DNA of 48,545 bases from Candidatus Endomicrobium embiratermitis (GTDB taxonomy: Bacteria; Elusimicrobiota; Endomicrobiia; Endomicrobiales; Endomicrobiaceae), in NCBI GenBank assembly GCA_009781315.1, contig WQYI01000013.1, forward strand, positions 1 through 48,545, written 5' to 3'. Positions 1 through 6,727 of this stretch are shown one piece after another (the first letter of the stretch is position 1; every line of letters begins with the position of its first letter). The notes beneath the pieces are model-generated. The model searched no databases and was not told the DNA's origin. It saw only the letters and a program-made list of their open reading frames with translations. Position numbers and translations under genes: made by a program.

Positions 1-3
1 AAA

Positions 4-36
4 TCGCCTGCAAGCTTATTTTTGCAGACAGGCGGG
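4..36. terminator. Hairpin of the CCGCCTGCAA family (copy 1, imperfect)
   Basis: The arms CGCCTGCAA and TTGCAG-aca-GGCG pair around the loop gcttattt, with a 3-nt bulge in the 3' arm. It is followed by a G-rich run rather than a clean U-tract. Four other copies with the same stem core and the same CTTATTTTT loop lie at 2640, 7211, 11151 and 15541. It is likely a terminator for a minus-strand gene, of which only the tail remains at 53-99. Confidence 0.5.
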
Positions 37-52
37 GGGGGAGGGGTAACAA

Positions 53-99
53 TTACTTGGATTTTTTTCACCTTTGTTTTTCTTAAAGTCTTTTTTCGT
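53..99 (-). pseudogene. 3'-end remnant of the Lys-rich secreted protein gene
   Basis: On the minus strand this stretch is A-rich and ends in AATCCAAGTAA. That matches the last codons (K-K-S-K-stop) of the intact Lys-rich gene at 7267-7803, and the hairpin lies at a similar distance beyond it. Homology stops abruptly at about 99, where GGTCAGGGG begins. The reading frame upstream of the tail is no longer maintained, so this is a decayed or truncated copy. The same tail occurs again at 2691-2718. Confidence 0.5.
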
Positions 100-122
100 G
101 GTCAGGGGAATTCTATGTGTGC

Positions 123-152
123 TTGACAAGGAATACACATGTATTCTATAAT
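123..152 (+). promoter_or_regulatory. Consensus promoter with a palindromic operator in the spacer (copy 1)
   Basis: TTGACA (123-128), an 18-bp spacer and TATAAT (147-152) form a near-perfect sigma-70-type promoter. The spacer holds GAATACACATGTATTC (131-146), a palindrome with one mismatched pair. The same promoter occurs at 3843-3872 with the mirror-image mismatch. A repressor bound here would block both boxes. The first good downstream gene is the HNH gene at 394; a degenerate short peptide frame (M-I-P-M-E-stop) near 195 recalls the 28-aa frame behind the second copy. Positions 160-393 otherwise hold no feature I can support. Confidence 0.6.
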
Positions 153-393
153 AGATGCCATGCAAGATGCTAAAACTTATTATAGAATGAGTTGAATGAT
201 TCCAATGGAATGAGACGAGGGTCTTGGCTAGAAAAAATGATTATGAAAACAAATGAACATAGCACACTTTAAAACTTTGAACAAAAAAATTTAAAATGTT
301 TTTCAATAAATATTCGGATATTTTGATGTAATGCATATAAAAAGGAGTTGAAATATTTCAGACACAAATATAATAATTTAAAGGAGGTATAGT

Positions 394-711
394 ATGTCGG
401 AAAAAATTTATACTGAAGAAGAAGTAAACAAAATATGGCAAAATTATTCTGGAACCAGCGAATACAAAAAAGATAAAGCTGGAGCATGGATGAACAAATC
501 TCTGTATGGGAAAAATATGGCGAAAGGTGAAGGATGGGAAATAGACCATATAAAACCCAAAAGCAAGGGTGGAAGTGATGAGCTTTCTAACTTAAGACCG
601 TTGCAATGGGAAAATAATCGAGCAAAAAGTGATAATTATCCAAAATGGACCGCAAAAGTAAGTTCTGATGGTAATAGCAATATTTATAAGGAGCAAGAGA
701 TAGTAGAATAG
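394..711 (+). CDS. HNH endonuclease, small
   Basis: This is a 105-aa protein with a single HNH nuclease core. The motif W-E-I-D-H-I starts at residue 48 (D51, H52 as metal and general-base positions). G-G-S-D-E-L-S-N-L-R-P-L follows (N66), and then W-E-N-N-R-A-K (N74/N75). This is the order seen in HNH nucleases such as those of restriction and phage systems. The CxxC zinc knuckles found in some family members are absent. The start at 394 is set by a strong AAAGGAGG site about 8 nt upstream. It lies 115 nt ahead of the TcmP gene on the same strand, so it may belong to the same accessory cassette. It probably cuts DNA; the target is unknown. Confidence 0.85.
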   Translation: MSEKIYTEEEVNKIWQNYSGTSEYKKDKAGAWMNKSLYGKNMAKGEGWEIDHIKPKSKGGSDELSNLRPLQWENNRAKSDNYPKWTAKVSSDGNSNIYKEQEIVE

Positions 712-826
712 GAGTAAAAAAGCTATAATACAGAGCGATTCTAAGTAATTTCATAAAAAAACTTTGCAAGTAATACAAATTTCCACAAAATGATTGTATT
801 CAAGGATGTGTCGTTAAGAGGATACA

Positions 827-1720
827 ATGATAAATGAAACTTCATCTGTAATGGAGCCTCAATCCACTTGGGGTGGCGACTGGACGGAAAAGAAACTCGA
901 AGTGTTCGGAAAATATGTCGAAGCTTATCTTACAATAATGAATAAGAATAGGTATTGGCAGTTAATTTATTTTGATGCTTTTGCCGGTAGCGGAAATAAT
1001 AATAAAAAAGAAGCTAGTACGAATAATGATTTACTAAAAGATTTAAATATTACTCAAAAAGAGCATGATGTTTATAAAGGTGCGGCAGAACGAGTATTAG
1101 GAATTACACAAAAGGGTTTTGATTTCTATTATTTTGTTGATAAGAATAAAAAAGCAATTAAGGAGTTAGAGGAAAAATTAAAGAGCAAATATTCTGATAA
1201 GAAATTATTTTTTCGTAATTCTGATGCTAACGATGAAATAAAGAAGCTAACTCAAAGTATACAAAAAAATAAAAATCTGAAAGCGTTAGTTTTATTGGAC
1301 CCTTTTGGAATGCAAGTTGATTGGGCATCAATTGAAACTTTTAAAGGATTTAGCGGAGTTGATTTGTGGATTTTAATTCCTACCGGAGTTATCGTAAATA
1401 GATTATTGGATAAGAATGGCGAATTAGAATATATAAATAAATTGGCTTCATTTTTTGGGTTAGATGAGCGATCTATTAGAAAGTATTTTTATATTGAAGA
1501 ACAAGATTTATTTGGAGAATCTATTATTTCAAAAGTTAGCAAACCAATACATAAAATAGCAGAATTATATATTGCACGTTTAAAAGAAATTTTTTCAGAG
1601 GTTATAGATAAACCGCTAGAAATGAGAAATGATAAGAATGTTCCTATTTATCACTTTGTCTTTGCGTCTAATAATAAAACTGCAAAGAAAATCGCAAAAG
1701 ATATAATAGGAAAATTTTAA
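827..1720 (+). CDS. tcmP: Three-Cys-motif partner protein, TcmP family
   Basis: This 297-aa protein opens with G-G-D-W-T-E-K-K-L-E (residues 16-25), the hallmark start of the three-Cys-motif partner (TcmP) family. It also has Y-F-D-A-F-A-G-S-G-N near residue 48, a methyltransferase-like glycine loop, and L-V-L-L-D-P-F-G-M-Q near 154, which resembles a DPPF/DPFG catalytic motif. A Rossmann-type nucleotide or SAM-binding fold is therefore likely, though the exact reaction is not established for the family. The partner with the Cys motif follows 13 nt downstream and its ribosome site overlaps the TcmP stop region, so the two are co-translated. The pair behaves as an accessory, patchily distributed unit, and a defence role is an inference. 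Confidence 0.85.
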   Translation: MINETSSVMEPQSTWGGDWTEKKLEVFGKYVEAYLTIMNKNRYWQLIYFDAFAGSGNNNKKEASTNNDLLKDLNITQKEHDVYKGAAERVLGITQKGFDFYYFVDKNKKAIKELEEKLKSKYSDKKLFFRNSDANDEIKKLTQSIQKNKNLKALVLLDPFGMQVDWASIETFKGFSGVDLWILIPTGVIVNRLLDKNGELEYINKLASFFGLDERSIRKYFYIEEQDLFGESIISKVSKPIHKIAELYIARLKEIFSEVIDKPLEMRNDKNVPIYHFVFASNNKTAKKIAKDIIGKF

Positions 1721-1733
1721 AAGGAGTTTTACT

Positions 1734-2558
1734 GTGCAAACAATAACTAGAAAAACTCTTCTTTATAAAACAAATGTGGAATACGGGGATCATACAATCA
1801 ATCATGTAGAAGGGTGTTCTCATGGGTGTTTGTATCCATGCTATGCTATGCTTATGGCAAAACGTTTTGGAAAAGTTAAAACATATAAAGAGTGGATAAC
1901 TCCTAAAATTGTAAATAATGCATTAGAACTTTTAGAAAAAGAAATTCCGAAATATAAAGATAAAATTCGTTTCGTGCAGCTTTGTTTTACAACGGACCCG
2001 TTTATGTATGGCTACAACGAAGTATCAGAGTTAAGTTATGAAATTATCAAAAGGCTAAATAAGGATGATATAAAATGTACTGCTTTGACAAAAGGTATTT
2101 TGCCGTCTAAATTAGCAAAATTAAGTTTAAAAAACGAGTTTGGCATAACTCTGATAACAATAAATGACGAACATAGGCAGGCATATGAACCTTTCGCAGC
2201 CCCAATGAAAGAACGTATTAAGGGTTTGTATAACTTGCATAAACAAGGGATAAAAACTTGGGTTAGCATAGAGCCTTATCCTACGCCGAATATAATAGAT
2301 CAAGATTTTGACGAAATTTTGGATAAATTAAGTTTTGTTGATAAGTTTATTTTTGGACGGTTAAATTATAATGCGAAGGTTTCAGAATATAAAGCGCATA
2401 AAGATTTTTTTAATGAAACAGCTAAAAAACTTATATCTTTTACAAAGATAAATAAGAAAGAATATTATATTAAAAGAGGAACAATCACATCCACTGATAA
2501 TATAAACCAACTTTGTAATTCACAAAAGATATATTTATCCCCGGTCAATGTGTTTTAA
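1734..2558 (+). CDS. Three-Cys-motif (CX3CX3C) protein, radical-SAM-like
   Basis: This 274-aa protein starts with GTG at 1734, 8 nt after AAGGAG. Near residue 28 it has G-C-S-H-G-C-L-Y-P-C-Y-A, a CX3CX3C motif close to the C-x-H-x-C-x-Y-C-Y-A cluster site of spore-photoproduct-lyase-type radical SAM proteins but with one extra residue. Later segments (Q-L-C-F-T-T-D-P-F near 82; W-V-S-I-E-P-Y-P near 178) fit the strands of a TIM-barrel of that class. It is the usual partner of TcmP, encoded directly upstream. I infer an iron-sulfur enzyme acting on nucleic acid or on the partner; the substrate is unknown. A terminator-type hairpin follows at 2640. Confidence 0.75.
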   Translation: MQTITRKTLLYKTNVEYGDHTINHVEGCSHGCLYPCYAMLMAKRFGKVKTYKEWITPKIVNNALELLEKEIPKYKDKIRFVQLCFTTDPFMYGYNEVSELSYEIIKRLNKDDIKCTALTKGILPSKLAKLSLKNEFGITLITINDEHRQAYEPFAAPMKERIKGLYNLHKQGIKTWVSIEPYPTPNIIDQDFDEILDKLSFVDKFIFGRLNYNAKVSEYKAHKDFFNETAKKLISFTKINKKEYYIKRGTITSTDNINQLCNSQKIYLSPVNVF

Positions 2559-2639
2559 ATTGTGGTCATTATGGTGTTGACTGCAATTTCCGGATAACGG
2601 CTACTACTTAAGAAGCTAAAATACAAAAAATTAAAACCT

Positions 2640-2667
2640 CCGCCTGCAAACTTATTTTTGCAGGCGG
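2640..2667. terminator. Hairpin of the CCGCCTGCAA family (copy 2)
   Basis: CCGCCTGCAAA (2640-2650) pairs perfectly with TTTGCAGGCGG (2657-2667) around a short cttatt loop. It sits between convergent genes (2558 on +, 2719 on -), where a bidirectional terminator is expected. There is no long U-tract. Confidence 0.65.
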
Positions 2668-2690
2668 GGGTTGCTTTCTGCCTTTAAGGA

Positions 2691-2718
2691 TTACTTGGAT
2701 TTCTTTTCGCTTTTTTTA
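2691..2718 (-). pseudogene. 3'-tail remnant of the Lys-rich protein gene, abutting a response regulator stop
   Basis: Reading the minus strand immediately after the response regulator stop gives codons K-K-S-E-K-K-S-K-stop. This is nearly the end of the intact gene at 7267, and it continues into the same AATCCTTA-A-AG spacer and hairpin. The tail and its terminator have therefore been transplanted behind a different gene. Confidence 0.6.
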
Positions 2719-3063
2719 TTACAGATATTGTTCAATCACTTTTTTAAGTTCAAGCAAATCTATAGGTTTTGCCAAGAAGTAGTCGGCTCCCATGCGCATC
2801 GTCTCATCTTTCGTGTCGGAACCGGAAACTATTATAACCTTTGTTTTAGGTGTATCGGCCTTAATGCTTTTTAAAACCTCAAAACCGTTTACTCCGTCTC
2901 CTAAGTTTAAATCTAAAAAAACGCAGTGATAAGAATTATTCTTTAAAAATTCAAGGGCAGATTCGCCGTCTTTTGCCACATCCTTTTCTACGCCGAAACG
3001 CTTAAGAAAATTGCGCATAAAAATATCATCTTCTACTATCAAAACCCTTTTTGTTTTATCCAT
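2719..3063 (-). CDS. Single-domain response regulator (CheY-like), copy 1
   Basis: This 114-aa receiver-only protein has the acidic pocket E11-D12-D13, the phospho-acceptor D51 in V-F-L-D-L-N-L-G, S in I-V-S-G-S near 83 and K in L-A-K-P-I-D. It has no output domain, so it probably passes signals by protein contact. I chose the start M-D-K-T-K-R at 3063 because it aligns with the paralogues at 3546 and 11596; an upstream ATG at 3078 would add five residues. It is a close paralogue of the partner of the histidine kinase at 11641. Its own 67-bp leader is repeated upstream of copy 2. Confidence 0.85.
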   Translation of the reverse strand: MDKTKRVLIVEDDIFMRNFLKRFGVEKDVAKDGESALEFLKNNSYHCVFLDLNLGDGVNGFEVLKSIKADTPKTKVIIVSGSDTKDETMRMGADYFLAKPIDLLELKKVIEQYL

Positions 3064-3073
3064 ACTTATCCGC

Positions 3074-3140
3074 CTCAAAATAAATATATTTATATATAAG
3101 TTGGAGTGCCAGAAGCTGTTATTATTGATTTTTCAAAGCC
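3074..3140. repeat. 67-bp leader repeat, copy 1 (see 3558-3624)
   Basis: These 67 bp upstream of response regulator 1 are nearly identical to 3558-3624 upstream of response regulator 2, including TTATATATAA and GGAGTGCCAGAAGCT. The TATATA-rich part probably provides the minus-strand promoter. It marks a tandem duplication of the leader-plus-regulator unit of roughly 480 bp. Confidence 0.75.
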
Positions 3141-3165
3141 TGCGGCTTTTCGGAATGAATAAATA

Positions 3166-3546
3166 CTATTTGGGATAATTTAGGCAAACTAATTGAAAAT
3201 GTTTCATCGCTTTTTTAAGTTCAAACAAATCTATAGGTTTTGTCAGGAAATAATCAGCTCCCATATTCATCGTCTCATGTTCTGCATAGGAACCGGATAT
3301 TATTATAACCGCCGTTTCAGGTTTGTCGATTTTTATACTTTTTAAGATGTCAAAACCGCTTATTCCGGCGCCTAAGTTTAAATCTAAAAAAACACAGCTG
3401 TAGGAATTGTTTTTTAAAAAGCTAAGAGCGGCTTCGCCGTCTTTTGCCACATCGTTTTCTACGTCGAAACGCATTAAAAAATGGCTCATAAAAAGGGTTA
3501 TATCGTCTTCATCGTCTACTATTAAAACTTTTTTTATTTTATCCAT
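3166..3546 (-). CDS. Single-domain response regulator (CheY-like), copy 2 with altered tail
   Basis: This 126-aa receiver-only protein has the acidic pocket D11-D12, phospho-acceptor D55 (V-F-L-D-L-N-L-G), S in I-I-S-G-S and K in L-T-K-P-I-D. Its last residues, H-F-Q-L-V-C-L-N-Y-P-K, replace the usual E-Q-Y-L ending. The DNA there (TTAGTTTGCCTAAAT) matches the end of the histidine kinase gene at 11641 read in another frame. The C-terminus thus seems to have been created by fusion to a deleted kinase tail. It probably still folds as a receiver. Confidence 0.85.
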   Translation of the reverse strand: MDKIKKVLIVDDEDDITLFMSHFLMRFDVENDVAKDGEAALSFLKNNSYSCVFLDLNLGAGISGFDILKSIKIDKPETAVIIISGSYAEHETMNMGADYFLTKPIDLFELKKAMKHFQLVCLNYPK

Positions 3547-3557
3547 TATTTATCCGT

Positions 3558-3624
3558 TTCAAAATAAATATATTTATATATAAGCTGGAGTGCCAGAAGC
3601 TTTTATTATTGATTCTTCAAAGCC
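3558..3624. repeat. 67-bp leader repeat, copy 2
   Basis: This is the second copy of the leader at 3074-3140, with the same length and only a few substitutions. It lies directly upstream of response regulator 2 on the minus strand. Confidence 0.75.
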
Positions 3625-3662
3625 CACAGCAGCTATGAACATCTATATATAATTTACATTTT

Positions 3663-3730
3663 TAGGATGATTTAGGCAAACTAAATTACGGATACAGCTC
3701 CATTACTTTTTTGAGTTCAAGCAAATCTAT
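3663..3730 (-). pseudogene. Remnant: response regulator C-terminus followed by histidine kinase tail
   Basis: The minus strand reads I-D-L-L-E-L-K-K-V-M-E-L-Y-P-stop, the C-terminal helix of a CheY-like paralogue. Directly after, in the same frame, it reads F-S-L-P-K-S-S-stop, which matches the end (I-S-L-P-K-V-S-stop) of the kinase at 11641. The rest of both genes is missing. The regulator part is cut off at 3731, where GGTCAGAGGG begins, the same kind of junction as at position 100. Confidence 0.65.
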
Positions 3731-3773
3731 GGTCAGAGGGACGTTGAACTGCCCACAAAAAAATTTAAAGATA

Positions 3774-3808
3774 AAAACTCCCGAAGGAAAAAAACCTGCA
3801 GGAGTTTT
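3774..3808. terminator. Hairpin with AAAACTCC/GGAGTTTT arms
   Basis: AAAACTCC (3774-3781) pairs with GGAGTTTT (3801-3808), with an inner AGG/CCT helix and an A-rich loop. The A/T ends make it terminator-like on either strand. It lies between the regulator remnant and the second palindromic promoter. Confidence 0.45.
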
Positions 3809-3842
3809 GTATTGCCGTGTTTGTTTGTAATTCCCGAACCAC

Positions 3843-3872
3843 TTGACAAGGAATACATGTGTATTCTATAAT
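3843..3872 (+). promoter_or_regulatory. Consensus promoter with a palindromic operator in the spacer (copy 2)
   Basis: TTGACA (3843-3848), an 18-bp spacer and TATAAT (3867-3872). The spacer palindrome GAATACATGTGTATTC (3851-3866) is the reverse complement of the one at 131-146. It should drive the region with two hairpins and the 28-codon frame at 3946, and possibly recQ at 4148. Confidence 0.6.
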
Positions 3873-3907
3873 GAGTGCTATAAATAAAAAGTTGATTATG
3901 TCGAAAG

Positions 3908-3995
3908 GATTGTCGTTCCAGTAGTACGACAATCGAAAGATAAGAATGTACAGAATTCAAATGGAAGAAGATTGTGGTGCCACTGGCGACACAAT
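3908..3995 (+). other. Two RNA-type hairpins in the transcript leader
   Basis: Hairpin A: GATTGTCGT (3908-3916) pairs perfectly with ACGACAATC (3926-3934) over a 9-nt loop. Hairpin B: ATTGTG (3971-3976) pairs with CACAAT (3990-3995), with an inner GCC/GGC helix. Both lie just downstream of the promoter at 3843. They could be part of a structured RNA, a leader, or simply an inverted repeat; I recognise no known RNA family. Confidence 0.35.
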
Positions 3996-4032
3996 TAAGC
4001 CGGGTACGTTTTATAGAATAACTGCCATTTAA
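3946..4032 (+). CDS. Possible 28-aa peptide
   Basis: This short frame begins M-Y-R-I-Q-M-E-E-D-C-G and ends T-G-D-T-I-K-P-G-T-F-Y-R-I-T-A-I. The peptide has a sensible composition, and the F-Y-R-I-T segment echoes its own start (M-Y-R-I-Q), as if it were one unit of a small repeated domain. The ribosome site is weak (AAAGATAAG). A degenerate version (A-T-A-G-A-A-T then M-I-P-M-E-stop) follows the first copy of the promoter near 180-205. It could equally be part of an untranslated RNA. Confidence 0.3.
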   Translation: MYRIQMEEDCGATGDTIKPGTFYRITAI

Positions 4033-4092
4033 AAGCGAAAGACTTGATAGATTTAAAAGAAAATAAAGTTAAAAAACTTAAACAATAAAAAT

Positions 4093-4122
4093 GGATTCCC
4101 GATTAAGACATTCGGGAATGAC
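4093..4122. repeat. Dispersed palindrome GGATTCCCGA...TCGGGAATGAC (copy 1)
   Basis: ATTCCCGA (4095-4102) pairs with TCGGGAAT (4112-4119). A second copy with compensating changes (ATCCCCGA/TCGGGGAT) is at 15593-15621; both start with TGGAT and end with ATGAC. It is an intergenic palindromic repeat. It lies 25 nt before recQ, so it could also act in the mRNA leader. Confidence 0.6.
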
Positions 4123-4147
4123 ACTTGCCGGGAAAGGATAAGTTGTT

Positions 4148-6022
4148 ATGTCAAATTTTTCTTCTGCGCGGCGTTCTGAGGCGCTTAAAAAATATTTTGG
4201 ACACAGTTCGTTTCGCAAAGAGCAGGAAAGGGCTGTTGAAAGTATTTTAAGCGGGCGAGATACGCTTTGTGTTATGCCTACCGGCGCGGGCAAGTCTGTT
4301 TGTTTTCAGTTACCTGCCATGTTGTTTGACGGAGTTACGATTGTAATTTCTCCGCTCATATCTTTGATGAAAGACCAAATAGATTCTCTTTCCCAAAACG
4401 GCATACCTTGCGCCTGCATTAACAGTTTGCTTTCTTTATCCGAGATTAAAGACGTTTTTTCAAATGCTAAAAAAGGCAAGTACAAACTTATTTACGTTGC
4501 TCCTGAAAGGCTTGATAGCGACTGGTTTTTATCTTTTGCGAAAAATCTTAAAATATCTATTGTCGTCGTTGACGAGGCGCATTGTGTTTCGCAGTGGGGA
4601 CAGGATTTTCGCACAAGTTATACGAAAATTTCTGATTTTGTCAGCCAGATTACGCCCCGATCTATTGTCTGCGCTTTTACGGCGACGGCAACCTTGCGAG
4701 TTCGTACCGATATTGCTGAAATGCTAAAACTTCAAAATCCGGAAATTATAGTTTCAGGATTTGACAGGGAAAACTTAAATTTTGAAGTGCGCAGACCCGC
4801 AAAAAAATTTGAGGAGCTAAGCTCCTTTTTAAAAGAAAGGAAGGATAAAAACGGAATTATTTATTGCCTGACAAGAAAAACTGTCGACGAGCTCAGCGAA
4901 AAAATTAAAAATTTGGGTTTTAATGCCGCGCCGTATCACGCGGGTCTTACGGCGCAGGACAGACATAAAAATCAGGAAGATTTTATTTTTGACCGCGTAC
5001 GCATTATAGTTGCGACAAACGCTTTTGGTATGGGAATCAATAAATCCAATGTGTCTTTTGTTTTACATTACAATATGCCCAAAGACATAGAAAGTTATTA
5101 TCAGGAAGCCGGCAGAGCAGGCAGGGACGGCAGCCCTGCGGACGCCGTTATTTTATACAGCGGACAGGATATAAGGACAAATCTTTTTCTTATCAACGAA
5201 AGCAAAGATAAACAATACTCCTCTCCGGAAGAAGAAATATATTTAAAATCTTTGGAAAGAAAAAGATTAAAAGAAATGGATTTATACTGCAACACCCACG
5301 AGTGCCTTAGACATTATATTTTAAAATATTTCGGTGAAGCTCCGCCAGGCGAATGTAAAGCCTGCGGAAACTGCAATTGTAAATCCGACATTAAAGATAT
5401 TACCGTTTTGTCGCAGAAAATTTTATCCTGCGTTTTTAGGATGAGTGGAAATTTCGGAAAAAACACTGTAATAGACGTTCTAAAAAGAAGCAAAAATGCG
5501 CGTGTTCAAAGATTTGCGCTTGATAAACTTTCAACTTACGGAATATGCGAAGAACACAGAACTGAAATACAAGACGCGATAACGTTTTTGCTAGTCAACG
5601 GTTTTTTAGATATGACAAACGGAGAGTTTCCTGTATTAAAATTAGGCGGACGCGCAAATGAAATATTAAAAGATAAAATTAAGGTAGAAATGAAACTTTC
5701 CGCAAAAAAACAAAAAGAATCACAGGAAGCGCAGGTTTATCAAGAGTCAAAATCAGCCGGTAAAATAGTAAAATCTCAGATTAGCGCCGGCGCAATAGAT
5801 CAAAAATTGTTTGCAAATTTAAAGGCGGTCAGGGCAAAACTCGCCGCAGCTCAAAACCTGCCTGCTTATATAATTTTCCATGACAGCGCGCTTCTAGATA
5901 TGTGCGTAAAGCTTCCCAAAACCAAAGAAGATTTTTCTCAAATATCCGGAGTAGGCGCTCAAAAACTAGCAAAATACGCCGATGCTTTTATAAACGAAAT
6001 AAGAAATTATTCAAGAGAGTAA
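4148..6022 (+). CDS. recQ: ATP-dependent DNA helicase RecQ
   Basis: This 624-aa protein is full length for RecQ and unwinds DNA 3'-5' in recombination and fork repair. It has Walker A M-P-T-G-A-G-K-S (43-50), D-E-A-H box (142-145) followed by the RecQ aromatic-loop motif C-V-S-Q-W-G-Q-D-F-R, motif VI Y-Y-Q-E-A-G-R-A-G-R-D-G, zinc-binding cysteines in E-C-K-A-C-G-N-C-N-C, a winged-helix (RQC) region, and a C-terminal HRDC domain from about 550 (I-S-G-V-G-A-Q-K-L-A-K-Y). The loop has Q and T where most RecQ have H and P, a mild variant. The start is supported by AAAGGA upstream. A DUF3781 gene follows after 23 nt. Confidence 0.95.
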   Translation: MSNFSSARRSEALKKYFGHSSFRKEQERAVESILSGRDTLCVMPTGAGKSVCFQLPAMLFDGVTIVISPLISLMKDQIDSLSQNGIPCACINSLLSLSEIKDVFSNAKKGKYKLIYVAPERLDSDWFLSFAKNLKISIVVVDEAHCVSQWGQDFRTSYTKISDFVSQITPRSIVCAFTATATLRVRTDIAEMLKLQNPEIIVSGFDRENLNFEVRRPAKKFEELSSFLKERKDKNGIIYCLTRKTVDELSEKIKNLGFNAAPYHAGLTAQDRHKNQEDFIFDRVRIIVATNAFGMGINKSNVSFVLHYNMPKDIESYYQEAGRAGRDGSPADAVILYSGQDIRTNLFLINESKDKQYSSPEEEIYLKSLERKRLKEMDLYCNTHECLRHYILKYFGEAPPGECKACGNCNCKSDIKDITVLSQKILSCVFRMSGNFGKNTVIDVLKRSKNARVQRFALDKLSTYGICEEHRTEIQDAITFLLVNGFLDMTNGEFPVLKLGGRANEILKDKIKVEMKLSAKKQKESQEAQVYQESKSAGKIVKSQISAGAIDQKLFANLKAVRAKLAAAQNLPAYIIFHDSALLDMCVKLPKTKEDFSQISGVGAQKLAKYADAFINEIRNYSRE

Positions 6023-6045
6023 AAAATTATTTTTAAGGAAATAAA

Positions 6046-6294
6046 ATGGATAATGATTTATTGAGCAATCTTGATAAAATACATACAACCAAATTAGGTG
6101 TTGAGCGGATAAAGAATAATTTAGGTTTGGATATTGATGATGTTGTGGCATGGTGCAAGCGGAAAATCAAAAAAGCGGGCAGTATAATCAGAAAAGGAAA
6201 GAATTGGTATGTGCATGTTGATAATTTTATAATAACCGTTAACGCTTATAGTTTTACAATAATTACGGCGCATAAAGAGAAAAACAGTAAATAG
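6046..6294 (+). CDS. DUF3781 family protein
   Basis: This 82-aa protein has the DUF3781 pattern: I-H-T-T-K-L-G-V-E-R-I near the start, D-D-V-V-A-W-C-K, R-K-G-K-N-W-Y-V and T-V-N-A-Y-S-F-T-I-I-T-A-H-K at the end. Function is unknown; the family is a small cytoplasmic protein often found among accessory genes. AAGGAA precedes the ATG. It sits 23 nt after recQ and may be co-transcribed. About 100 nt separate it from the HTH gene that follows. Confidence 0.75.
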   Translation: MDNDLLSNLDKIHTTKLGVERIKNNLGLDIDDVVAWCKRKIKKAGSIIRKGKNWYVHVDNFIITVNAYSFTIITAHKEKNSK

Positions 6295-6393
6295 CATGAT
6301 ACGATTGACATAGATTTTGTAAATTATGTCGCAGGAACACAGTAAAATATAGATATAGCAAGAGCAAAAGAAATTTAGCATAAGGGGGATATT

Positions 6394-6714
6394 ATGAAAA
6401 AAATTAAGACAGAGGATTTTTTTGAAGGATTTGCAAACGATATACGTAATAACCCTAAAAAATTAAAAGAGTTTGAGAAAGCAGTTAATAAAATCTATGC
6501 CGAAACAGGCGACATAGATATTCTTCTTGGAGCATTAAAAGTATTAGCCTGTTTAAAAGGCAATATATCTAAACTTGCCAAAGATTCAAAAGTTGAGCGC
6601 GCAAGCGTTTATAATTTGTTTAAAAAAGGAAGTAATCCGACTTTCAGAAATTTTGCCGCTGTTTCTCACAGCTTGGGTATCAACTTTAATCTTTCATTTG
6701 GCAAAATCGCTTAG
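6394..6714 (+). CDS. Addiction-module antidote-type HTH protein
   Basis: This 106-aa protein resembles the 'probable addiction module antidote' (HigA-like, COG3636) group. It has D-I-D-I-L-L-G-A-L-K-V-L-A near 50, then a helix-turn-helix with I-S-K-L-A-K-D-S-K-V-E-R-A-S-V-Y, then N-P-T-F-R-N-F-A-A-V and L-G-I-N-F. Such proteins bind DNA and repress their own toxin operon. No RelE/HigB-like toxin gene lies directly upstream. The gene after it (6728) is separated by 13 nt and is the likely partner, although it has no recognisable toxin fold. GGGGG serves as the ribosome site. Confidence 0.75.
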   Translation: MKKIKTEDFFEGFANDIRNNPKKLKEFEKAVNKIYAETGDIDILLGALKVLACLKGNISKLAKDSKVERASVYNLFKKGSNPTFRNFAAVSHSLGINFNLSFGKIA

Positions 6715-6727
6715 GAGAAGAAATACT

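Noticed and set aside
3843-4035. tRNA or known riboswitch behind the second promoter
   Set aside because: No cloverleaf, CCA end or known aptamer core could be drawn; only two simple hairpins are present.
6575-6727. Upstream extension of the 143-aa gene
   Set aside because: It would overlap the HTH gene out of frame and has no ribosome site; the start at 6728 has AGGAG.
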